DNA of 64,000 nt from Lachnospiraceae bacterium GAM79 (GTDB lineage: Bacteria > Bacillota > Clostridia > Lachnospirales > Lachnospiraceae), in NCBI GenBank assembly GCA_020735665.1, contig CP085928.1:1-64000 (forward strand), given 5' to 3'. Of this stretch, positions 8,594-16,022 are shown piece after piece. The translations under genes and the position numbers were made by a program. The stretch's first letter is position 1, and every line of letters starts with the position of its first letter. The notes under the pieces were generated by a model. It made no database searches and was not told the DNA's origin. It saw only the letters and a list, made by a program, of their open reading frames with translations.

Positions 8594-9370
8594 ATGAGTC
8601 TATTTGATGTATTGAGTAAGGGTTTTTGTTCAAAAAAAAGGGAATCAAATGAAATATTATCACAAGAAGAGTATAAAGATAAGTTTTTACATGGTGATGA
8701 ATATATTAAAAGAGAACTTTATGACGAATACATATCTCGAAGGTTGTCAGAAGAATTCGGGTTGAAATATAATGAAAAGATAAAAAAATGGCACTCTGAA
8801 TGGAGTGCTAATCGGCGTTTTGTGGTCGAATTATGTTATCCAAGAGGAAATCACATATACTTGCGCTGGGGATATAATTATGATTTTATCCCTGATATCA
8901 ATAGTAAAAATAAGTTGACATGGCATCGGACAGAAAGTTCTGTAAAAATACACATTGCTGATGCTTGGTATAATCACATAGAGGATGAAAGAGAACAAGA
9001 CTGTGGATATACAAAGGAAGAATTTTATAATCCAAGGAAATGCACAAGTTTTCAATATCAAATACCTACCTACACGTCCGATATAGAATTTGCATTGGAA
9101 TATATAAAAAATGTGATAGATAAAAATATCCCACTGATAAGAGAGTGGATAAATAATGTACAAACAGTTGATGATGCCATTACTGTTCTTAATCAGAGGA
9201 TAGTAACTTTACCCCATATATATGTTCCGTATATGTGTCATATCAGAGCGTTTTTATATGCAAAGAATAACGATATAGATAATGCAATCGAATCTATTAA
9301 ACAAGGTTATGAAAATAGCGAGATACCACAAGTTATAATTGATAAATTGGTTCAGATTGCTAATGGGTAA
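8594..9370 (+). CDS. Hypothetical protein, immunity-like
   Basis: 258 residues, soluble. The middle (RFVVELCYPRGNHIYLRWGY, DFIPDIN, TWHRTESSV) recalls DUF4304-type proteins, and the last 60 residues form a helical repeat-like tail (HIRAFLYAKNNDIDNAIESI). GGAGG precedes ATG 8594 at proper spacing. It is AT-rich like the other accessory genes. It may be an orphan immunity protein; the family match is weak and function unknown. Confidence 0.6.
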   Translation: MSLFDVLSKGFCSKKRESNEILSQEEYKDKFLHGDEYIKRELYDEYISRRLSEEFGLKYNEKIKKWHSEWSANRRFVVELCYPRGNHIYLRWGYNYDFIPDINSKNKLTWHRTESSVKIHIADAWYNHIEDEREQDCGYTKEEFYNPRKCTSFQYQIPTYTSDIEFALEYIKNVIDKNIPLIREWINNVQTVDDAITVLNQRIVTLPHIYVPYMCHIRAFLYAKNNDIDNAIESIKQGYENSEIPQVIIDKLVQIANG

Positions 9371-9414
9371 GAAAGAGACAAATTCCAGTTTATGAGGCTA
9401 AAAGGAGGAGAAAA

Positions 9415-10464
9415 ATGAGATATCCGAAATTTTTAGAAAAAGGTGGAACGATTGGCTTTGTTGCGCCATCTTTTGGTTGTAATATAGAACCATATCGGAC
9501 AGCATTTGGTCATGCACTTGATACATTCCATGCTAAGGGCTATCAGACGGAGCTTGGTCCGAATTGTTATGAAGGCTGTGGTATCGGTATCAGTAATACG
9601 CCGGAGAAATGCGGTCAGGAGATTAATGAAATGTACACATCAAAGAAAAATGATGTTCTGATATCCTGCGGCGGTGGAGAGTTGATGTGTGAGACTCTTG
9701 ATCATATTGATTTTGAACGCTTAAAGAAAGCAGATCCGAAATGGTTTGTGGGATATTCGGATAATACGAATCTGACTTATCTGCTGACAACGATCTGTGA
9801 TACAGCTTCTGTTTATGGTCCATGTGCGGCAGCATTTGGCATGGAGCCGTGGCATGCATCGATAGAAGATACATTTGCACTGCTTTGTGGTGAGAAGAAA
9901 AGCCTGCAGGGATATCGTGGATATGAGAAGGAATCCCTGAAGGATGAAGAACATCCGCTTGCACCATATAATATCACTGAACAGAAGGAACTTCACCTGT
10001 ATGAAACGGATGCGACGCATGGATCGACTACTGTCGATGAAGTATTCATGGCAGGTAGACTGATCGGTGGCTGCATGGACTGCCTGGTGAATCTGCTTGG
10101 AACGAAATTTGATAAAACAACAGATTTTCTGGAACACTATAAAGAGGATGGCTTCATCTGGTTCTTAGAAGCCTGTGATCTGAATGTAATGGCGATCCGC
10201 CGTGCTATGTGGCAGATGGAGCATGCGGGATGGTTCCGATATGTGAAGGGGTTTCTGATCGGACGTCCGCTGGTGCATGGGCAGGAGATGATGGGGCTTG
10301 ACCAGTATCATGCGGTACTGGATATTATCGCCCACCACAATGTGCCGGTTATCATGGATGCCGATCTTGGACATATCGCACCGATGCTGCCATTGATCTC
10401 CGGCAGCTATGCGAACATCACCGCCACCGGAAATAACCTTGTGGTTGACATGAAGTTGAAGTAA
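9415..10464 (+). CDS. S66 family peptidase (LD-carboxypeptidase / MccF-like)
   Basis: 349 residues, typical for the S66 serine peptidases. These cleave the L,D bond of murein tetrapeptide or inactivate microcin-C-type adenylated peptides. The N-terminal GTIGFVAPS motif and the catalytic triad are visible: Ser115 in GYSDNT, Glu252 in WFLEACD, His320 in DLGHIAPMLPL. AGGAGG stands before ATG 9415. No signal peptide, so it acts in the cytoplasm, in peptidoglycan recycling or self-protection. Base composition shifts here from the AT-rich accessory zone to core-like DNA. Confidence 0.9.
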   Translation: MRYPKFLEKGGTIGFVAPSFGCNIEPYRTAFGHALDTFHAKGYQTELGPNCYEGCGIGISNTPEKCGQEINEMYTSKKNDVLISCGGGELMCETLDHIDFERLKKADPKWFVGYSDNTNLTYLLTTICDTASVYGPCAAAFGMEPWHASIEDTFALLCGEKKSLQGYRGYEKESLKDEEHPLAPYNITEQKELHLYETDATHGSTTVDEVFMAGRLIGGCMDCLVNLLGTKFDKTTDFLEHYKEDGFIWFLEACDLNVMAIRRAMWQMEHAGWFRYVKGFLIGRPLVHGQEMMGLDQYHAVLDIIAHHNVPVIMDADLGHIAPMLPLISGSYANITATGNNLVVDMKLK

Positions 10465-10762
10465 TGTGTGAATTTCACATTTATGGATAAAAATCTAACC
10501 GGCTGTTCACCGTGTTAATCTGGCTCAGAATCGACAATAGAAAAACTCGTATAGTATTCTATTTCATGCATATGCCTGATCCGCTCATGCTTATGTGCAA
10601 ACTCGCCCTACGGGCTCAGACATGCACTCGCATTCGCTGGCAATATGCATGTCATGACGAATCCTATACGAATGTTTTTGTCTATTATCGATCTGAACCG
10701 GCTCAACAACAGTGAACAGCCGGGTAGATTTTTTATAGATACAAATATGAGATTCACAAATA
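10465..10762. repeat. Long palindromic intergenic element, copy A
   Basis: Imperfect inverted repeat of about 300 bases starting directly after the S66 peptidase stop. Left arm segments such as CCGGCTGTTCAC (10499-10510) and the CGTATAG region pair with the right arm (10650-10762). The tip (10565-10650) contains CAAACTCGCC, a four-base loop and GGCTCAGACATGCA. The tip is shared with copies B to E; the arms are not. It would fold as a long cruciform or RNA hairpin. Confidence 0.8.
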
Positions 10763-10778
10763 TAAAATAACATTGTGT

Positions 10779-10840
10779 TGAGATTATCTGTTCCAAACAG
10801 ATAATCTCAATTCAGTTTAGTACCCCAAGGGGGATTTTTT
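10779..10840. terminator. Two terminator-like hairpins
   Basis: TGAGATTATCTG (10779-10790) pairs perfectly with 10798-10809 around a seven-base loop. Shortly after, CCCC-AA-GGGGG followed by six T (10823-10840) makes a second, short rho-independent terminator. They probably end transcription from the peptidase gene after element A. Confidence 0.65.
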
Positions 10841-10968
10841 AAGTTTGTTTCATTCTAGTGATAAGGCTGATCACGCGTTTATTGATAAGAATATCTTTTA
10901 AGTGCACGACAGCCCATCGTTTAAAAATCGATAGTGCAGTCGACTGAGTTTCCTATGATGTTACAAAA
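10841..10968. other. Short unique spacer between elements A and B
   Basis: AT-rich, no gene or motif seen. Confidence 0.4.
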
Positions 10969-11166
10969 CGGCTGGATTGGTTATACTCTGGCACTAACAA
11001 AACAATAGCATAGATTTCGTTATATAATGCATATTGCCAGCGAATGCGGGTGCATGTGTGAGCCCGTAGGGCGAGTTTGCACAGGAGCATAAGCGGATAA
11101 GGCATATGCATTAAATAGAAATCTATGCTAGTTTTGTTAGTGTCAGAGCATAAGCAATTCAGCTGC
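10969..11166. repeat. Long palindromic intergenic element, copy B
   Basis: Inverted repeat with arms such as CACTAACAAAAC (10992-11003) pairing with 11132-11143. The tip (11025-11110) reads TGAGCC-N5-GGCGAGTTTGCAC on the plus strand, so relative to the minus-strand Rrf2 gene, whose stop lies 13 bases to the right, the tip has the same orientation as in copy A. Confidence 0.8.
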
Positions 11167-11179
11167 TTGGAGTATCAGG

Positions 11180-11614
11180 CTAAATGCAGTATTCATCGCC
11201 AGCTTCCGGTCGGCTGTTGCAGAGGTCTGCGATGGTGGTTGTGTCAACAACACTGCAGATCGCACTGTAGAGTTGCTTCCACAGATTGTAGGTGGAGCAT
11301 ATGGATTCACGCTCACATTCAGGCGCATCCTCTTCGACACAGGCAACAGGGGCAAGCGTTCCTTCTGTCAGACGAAGAACTGCACCGACTGTAATGTCTT
11401 CCGGTGCTTTTCGTAACAGGTAGCCACCCTGTGGACCACGGACGCTTCGGACAAGTCCGCCGGAATTTAATATAGAAATGATCTGTTCCAGATATTTATC
11501 AGAGATATCCTCGTTTTTTGCTACATCCTTTATGCTGACCGGCTTACCATTAGAGTTGGCTGCTATATAGATCATAAGCCGTAATGCATATCTTCCTTTT
11601 GTTGATATTTTCAA
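11180..11614 (-). CDS. Rrf2 family regulator, probably of cysteine metabolism (CymR-like)
   Basis: 144-residue winged-helix repressor. N-terminal ISTKGRYALRLM and the recognition helix region ISDKYLEQIISILNSGGLVRSVRGPQGGY are classic Rrf2. Three cysteines in a C-x7-C-x5-C arrangement (CVEEDAPECERESIC) could hold an iron-sulfur cluster as in IscR, although CymR acts with cysteine synthase instead. Start is TTG 11614, with GGAGGTG seven bases ahead; the longer ATG frame lacks this. The gene is divergent from metY-cysK, and a palindrome overlaps the metY promoter, so regulation of sulfur assimilation is the likely job (inference). Confidence 0.88.
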   Translation of the reverse strand: MKISTKGRYALRLMIYIAANSNGKPVSIKDVAKNEDISDKYLEQIISILNSGGLVRSVRGPQGGYLLRKAPEDITVGAVLRLTEGTLAPVACVEEDAPECERESICSTYNLWKQLYSAICSVVDTTTIADLCNSRPEAGDEYCI

Positions 11615-11711
11615 TGTAATACACCTCCAAATTACACGATCATAATTCATACTAATTTTCTATGAATTGATTATACACCAGTTTAAAAGAAAAATCTATA
11701 AAAATATTTCC

Positions 11712-11749
11712 ATTATCCTATTGACAAAGTAGGAATAGAGGTGTAATAT
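11712..11749 (+). promoter_or_regulatory. metY promoter with overlapping operator candidate
   Basis: TTGACA (11721-11726), 17-base spacer, TAATAT (11744-11749): a near-perfect sigma-A promoter. The palindrome TATCCTA-N9-TAGGAATA overlaps the -35 box, a natural site for the Rrf2 repressor encoded divergently. The remaining leader to 12080 (about 330 bases) holds no recognised riboswitch. Confidence 0.75.
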
Positions 11750-12080
11750 ACATGCATAAGCTAAATCATAGTTTGTTGATAGGAATAAGCGGAAACGAGG
11801 TAAAAGGTATGTTGAACAAGTATTATCAACCACAATATTTGAATGAAGACAATCGAATGTGTACTACCAGACAAGCGTTATCAGCAGGCGGAATTTACAG
11901 ATGTTGTCGCTAGAGTAAGCCCGGATAAGAATATCCATGAATGACGAAATGATAAGCTCCGGCATAGGGAGCAAATAACGAATACAGAATAAAATGACAG
12001 ATAATAAAACGGCAGTACATAATGATAGAAGAAACGGAAACGTACATCAGCCGGGAGAAAAGAACAGGAGATTAAAAATT

Positions 12081-13391
12081 ATGGCAAAGAAATCATACAG
12101 CGAAAGAGATTTAAAATTTGAAACATTACAGTTACACGTAGGACAGGAAACACCGGATCCCGTAACAGATGCAAGAGCAGTTCCGATCTATCTTACATCA
12201 TCATATGTATTCCATAACAGCCAGCATGCGGCAGACAGATTTGGCCTCAGAGATGCAGGTAACATTTACGGAAGACTTACAAATCCTACAGAAGACATTT
12301 TCGAAAAGAGAATCGCAGCATTAGAGGGCGGCGTAGCAGCACTTGCAGTTGGTTCGGGAGCAGCAGCTCTGACATATGCACTTCAGGCAGTTGCACATAA
12401 GGGTGACCACATCGTAGCAGCAAAGAACATCTACGGTGGAACATATAACCTTCTTGCACATACACTTCCGGATTTTGGAATCGAGACAACATTCGTTGAT
12501 CCATTTGACTATGATGCAATCGAAGCTGCTATTCAGGACAATACAACCGGTATCGAGATCGAGACACTCGGAAATCCTAACTCAGAGGTTGTAGATATCG
12601 AGAGAATCGCAAAGATCGCACATGCACATAACATTCCATTGATCGTAGATAATACATTTGCAACACCTTATCTCGTTCGCCCGATTGAGTACGGTGCAGA
12701 TATCGTTGTACATTCCGCTACCAAGTTCATCGGTGGACACGGAACAACGATCGGTGGTGTCATCATCGACAGTGGTAACTTTGACTGGACATCCAGTGAC
12801 AAATACCCATGGTTAACAGAGCCGAACGTATCTTACCATGGAGTAAGCTTTGCAAAGGATACAGCACCTGCTGCATTTGTTACTTACATCAGAGCGATCC
12901 TGTTAAGAGATATGGGAGCAACTATCTCACCGGTACATTCATTCATCTTCCTTCAGGGACTTGAGACATTATCCTTGCGTGTAGAACGTCATGTTGAAAA
13001 TGCACTTAAGGTTGTACAGTATCTGAAAGATCAGCCACTGGTTGAGAAGGTAAATCATCCATCCATCTCGGAGGATCCTGAACAGCAGGCATTATATAAG
13101 AAATATTTCCCAAATGGCGGCGGATCGATCTTCACATTTGAGATTAAGGGCGGAGCAAAAGAGGCACAGGCATTTATCGATCAGCTTGAGTTATTCTCAC
13201 TCCTTGCAAATGTTGCAGATGTAAAATCCCTTGCTATCCATCCGGCATCAACCACTCATTCAGAGTGCAACGAGGCTGAGCTATTAGATCAGGGTATCAA
13301 GCCGAATACAATTCGTCTGTCCATCGGAACAGAGAACATCGACGATATTATCGAAGATCTGGATGAAGCATTTAAGGCAATCGCAGAATAA
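12081..13391 (+). CDS. metY: O-acetylhomoserine aminocarboxypropyltransferase (sulfhydrylase)
   Basis: PLP enzyme of the Cys/Met metabolism family that makes homocysteine from O-acetylhomoserine and sulfide. 436 residues, the usual length for the MetY subgroup rather than the shorter gamma-synthases. Landmarks: FETLQLHVGQE at the N-terminus, IYGRLTNPT, PLP lysine K215 in HSATKFIGGHG, and the C-terminal SLAIHPASTTH. ATG 12081 has AGGAG ahead; an earlier in-frame ATG at 11994 does not. It is followed by cysK after 115 bases, forming a sulfur-assimilation pair. Confidence 0.93.
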   Translation: MAKKSYSERDLKFETLQLHVGQETPDPVTDARAVPIYLTSSYVFHNSQHAADRFGLRDAGNIYGRLTNPTEDIFEKRIAALEGGVAALAVGSGAAALTYALQAVAHKGDHIVAAKNIYGGTYNLLAHTLPDFGIETTFVDPFDYDAIEAAIQDNTTGIEIETLGNPNSEVVDIERIAKIAHAHNIPLIVDNTFATPYLVRPIEYGADIVVHSATKFIGGHGTTIGGVIIDSGNFDWTSSDKYPWLTEPNVSYHGVSFAKDTAPAAFVTYIRAILLRDMGATISPVHSFIFLQGLETLSLRVERHVENALKVVQYLKDQPLVEKVNHPSISEDPEQQALYKKYFPNGGGSIFTFEIKGGAKEAQAFIDQLELFSLLANVADVKSLAIHPASTTHSECNEAELLDQGIKPNTIRLSIGTENIDDIIEDLDEAFKAIAE

Positions 13392-13506
13392 TCAATAATA
13401 AAAACAGTAGATAATTGAACATAAAAACAATAAAAAAATATGGGTGATCGAAGATCATCGGTCACCTGCAAAACGAAAAATAGAATCAGAATAGGAGATT
13501 AAAATT

Positions 13507-14436
13507 ATGAGTAAAATTTATAAAGACGCAACAGAGTTAATCGGAAATACACCATTAGTAGAGTTCAATCACATTGAGAAAAAGGAAGGCTTAAATGCAA
13601 AGATCCTTGCAAAGTTAGAGTATTTTAATCCGGCAGGAAGCGTAAAAGACAGAATCGCAAAAGAGATGATCGAAGATGCAGAGAGAAAGGGCACATTAAA
13701 GCCGGGCGCTACGATCATTGAGCCTACATCCGGAAATACAGGTATCGGTCTTGCATCTATCGCTACAGCAAAGGGTTATAAGGCAATCATCGTTATGCCG
13801 GAGACCATGAGCGTTGAAAGAAGAAATATCATCAAAGCATACGGCGCAGAGATCGTTCTGACTGAAGGTGCAAAGGGTATGAAGGGTGCGATCGCAAAGG
13901 CTGAGGAGCTCTCTAAGGAGATCCCTGACAGCTTCGTTGCAGGTCAGTTCGTAAATCCGGCAAACCCGGAAGCACACAGAAAGACAACAGGACCGGAGAT
14001 CTGGAATGATACAGACGGAAAGGTTGATATCTTTGTAGCAGGTGTTGGTACAGGCGGAACTGTAACAGGTGTCGGTGAATATCTGAAGCAGCAGAATCCG
14101 AATGTTAAGGTTGTAGCAGTAGAGCCGGCTACATCACCGGTTCTTTCAAAGGGAACTGCAGGAGCACATAAGATTCAGGGTATCGGTGCAGGATTTGTAC
14201 CGGATACATTAAATACAAAAATCTACGATGAGATCATCACAATCGACAATGATGCAGCATTTGAAGGCGGCAAAGAGATCGCAAGTATAGAAGGTATTCT
14301 CGTTGGTATCTCATCCGGTGCAGCTTTCGTAGCAGCAAAGGAACTTGCAAAGCGTCCTGAAAATGCAGGAAAGACAATCGTAGTTCTCCTTCCGGACAGT
14401 GGTGACAGATATTACTCAACTCCGCTCTTTGGCTAA
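13507..14436 (+). CDS. cysK: Cysteine synthase A
   Basis: O-acetylserine sulfhydrylase, 309 residues, makes cysteine from O-acetylserine and sulfide. PLP lysine K47 in [10 protein letters not shown], substrate loop PTSGNTG, phosphate-binding GTGGT, and SSGAA near the end are all intact. AGGAG precedes ATG 13507. The metY to cysK gap carries a weak hairpin but no clear promoter, so co-transcription is likely. CysK may also modulate a CymR-type repressor, which fits the Rrf2 gene upstream (known for Bacillus CymR; inferred here). Confidence 0.95.
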   Translation: MSKIYKDATELIGNTPLVEFNHIEKKEGLNAKILAKLEYFNPAGSVKDRIAKEMIEDAERKGTLKPGATIIEPTSGNTGIGLASIATAKGYKAIIVMPETMSVERRNIIKAYGAEIVLTEGAKGMKGAIAKAEELSKEIPDSFVAGQFVNPANPEAHRKTTGPEIWNDTDGKVDIFVAGVGTGGTVTGVGEYLKQQNPNVKVVAVEPATSPVLSKGTAGAHKIQGIGAGFVPDTLNTKIYDEIITIDNDAAFEGGKEIASIEGILVGISSGAAFVAAKELAKRPENAGKTIVVLLPDSGDRYYSTPLFG

Positions 14437-14497
14437 GATGTAATTTAAACGAATGTGAATATATAAGTCCTTTTAGAATAAATCATTTATCTCAAAG

Positions 14498-14540
14498 CAG
14501 ACACGCTCCACCATACAGCAATGCGGTGGGGCGTGTTTGA
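14498..14540 (+). terminator. cysK terminator hairpin
   Basis: ACACGCTCCACC (14501-14512) pairs with GGTGGGGCGTGT (14525-14536). The following T-tract is weak; the hairpin merges with palindromic element C. Confidence 0.7.
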
Positions 14541-14822
14541 TGTTACAGGCATTTGCATCTATATTGTTGTGACCTTTACGCCTGTGCACTGTGTCATGTA
14601 CCATGATAAAAACTCATGTAAGTTTCTATTCAATGCATATGCCTGATTCGCTCATGCTTCTGTGCAAACTCGCCTTCGGCTCAAACATGCACCCGCATTC
14701 GCTGGCAATATGCATTTCATAACGAAACTGACACTAATGTTTTATATCATGGTATATGGCACAGCGGCACAGGCGTAAATGGCACAGTAGTTTAGATGCA
14801 AATGCCTGTAACAACAAACAGC
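14531..14822. repeat. Long palindromic intergenic element, copy C
   Basis: Arms include a perfect 21-base match: 14541-14561 against the reverse complement of 14793-14813. The tip (14632-14725) is close in sequence to copies A and B, with CAAACTCGCC-TTC-GGCTCAAACATG. The arms share nothing obvious with the other copies. It lies between cysK and the flippase-like gene. Confidence 0.85.
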
Positions 14823-14906
14823 CTTTTATGTTGTCGGTGAGCGTGTGGATATGGTATAGTATATTTATATGCGGATATATATGGAAATTAGATAAAAGGT
14901 AATAAG

Positions 14907-15932
14907 TTGAGTATGAAGAAATTAACAGAAACGCAGAAAAGTATTATAAAATGGGCATTTGTGCTGGTGCTTCTTGGCCTGATCGTATATGTGTTCCGGG
15001 ATATGGCAGGACCGATCGCAAAGCAGCTTGTGAAGACAAGCCCTTGGATCGTCGTGCTGATCCTTGTGGCGACATTGCTGTATGGTGTGTTTGAGAGTAC
15101 GATCACGATGTTATTTGCCAGACAGTATAATCCGACGTTTACATTCAGACAGGCGTTTGGAATGACATATTTTGTGTCATTTTACAGAACGGCGACGCTT
15201 GGAAGCGGAGCGGGTGTGTCGGCTCTGGTTTACCTGAATGAGTATGGAGTGAAGACATCAGAAGCATTTGGTATGTATATGATTGAATATGCAGTGCACA
15301 AATTAAGCATCGGAATTATGGCGGTGATCCTGTATCTGCTGCATTTCCATTATATGAATGAAACCTTTGCGGAATATGAAGCATATATTGGAATTGGATT
15401 TGTGGCTACGGTTATTATTACGATATGTTTACTGTTGTTTGTATGTGCCGGATGGTTTCATCAGATCTTAAAGAAGCTGATGGATCTGGTGAATTACAAA
15501 GGACGATTTACAGAAAAGTTTGATAAAATCAAAGAACAGTGTGATATCATGGAAACGGAATCAAAGAAATTGCTGCACCATTGGAAGCTGCTGCTTGGCG
15601 TTCTGCTAATCAATATTTGTAAGTTTTCCTGCTGGTTTATGATTCCGTATATCGTACTGTACAAGAGCGGTGCATTTTCGCCGGATGTGGCACTGGCGAT
15701 CACGACGGTATCCGTCATGCTGGCGGCAGTTATTCCTACGCCTGCCGGGATCGGTTCCAGTGAGTTTGTAATGATCGCAATGTTTGGTGCGATCGTGGGA
15801 AGTGCGAAAGCAGGAGCTATGGCACTGCTATACCGTTTTGCAACATTTGTATTTCCGTGTGCACTGGGCGCGGCCTATGCAGCGAAGTTTGCAGTTATAA
15901 AACAGAGAAAGAATAAGAAGAAGGAAGTCTGA
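14907..15932 (+). CDS. Lysylphosphatidylglycerol synthase-type membrane domain protein (flippase-like)
   Basis: 341-residue polytopic membrane protein of the LPG_synthase_TM/UPF0104 family, with about eight helices. Family hallmarks are FVSFYRTATLGSGAGVSALVYL, EYAVHKLS and the late PTPAGIGSSEF motif. These proteins are thought to move or modify lipids; this one lacks the soluble MprF transferase domain, so it is flippase-like only. The start is taken as TTG 14907, with AAAGG eight bases ahead; ATG 14913 two codons later is the alternative. The next gene follows after about 90 bases in the same direction. Confidence 0.88.
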   Translation: MSMKKLTETQKSIIKWAFVLVLLGLIVYVFRDMAGPIAKQLVKTSPWIVVLILVATLLYGVFESTITMLFARQYNPTFTFRQAFGMTYFVSFYRTATLGSGAGVSALVYLNEYGVKTSEAFGMYMIEYAVHKLSIGIMAVILYLLHFHYMNETFAEYEAYIGIGFVATVIITICLLLFVCAGWFHQILKKLMDLVNYKGRFTEKFDKIKEQCDIMETESKKLLHHWKLLLGVLLINICKFSCWFMIPYIVLYKSGAFSPDVALAITTVSVMLAAVIPTPAGIGSSEFVMIAMFGAIVGSAKAGAMALLYRFATFVFPCALGAAYAAKFAVIKQRKNKKKEV

Positions 15933-16022
15933 CCCGTATGAGATGTGGGACGGATGGAAAAATATCCGTCAGCTATATGCTCGATATGATATATGATGGA
16001 CAGAAACAGGGTAAATACAGAT

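Noticed and set aside
11752-11913. 53-codon gene in the metY leader
   Set aside because: Its ATG lies before the expected transcription start of the strong promoter and there is no ribosome site; only an inner ATG is worth a note.
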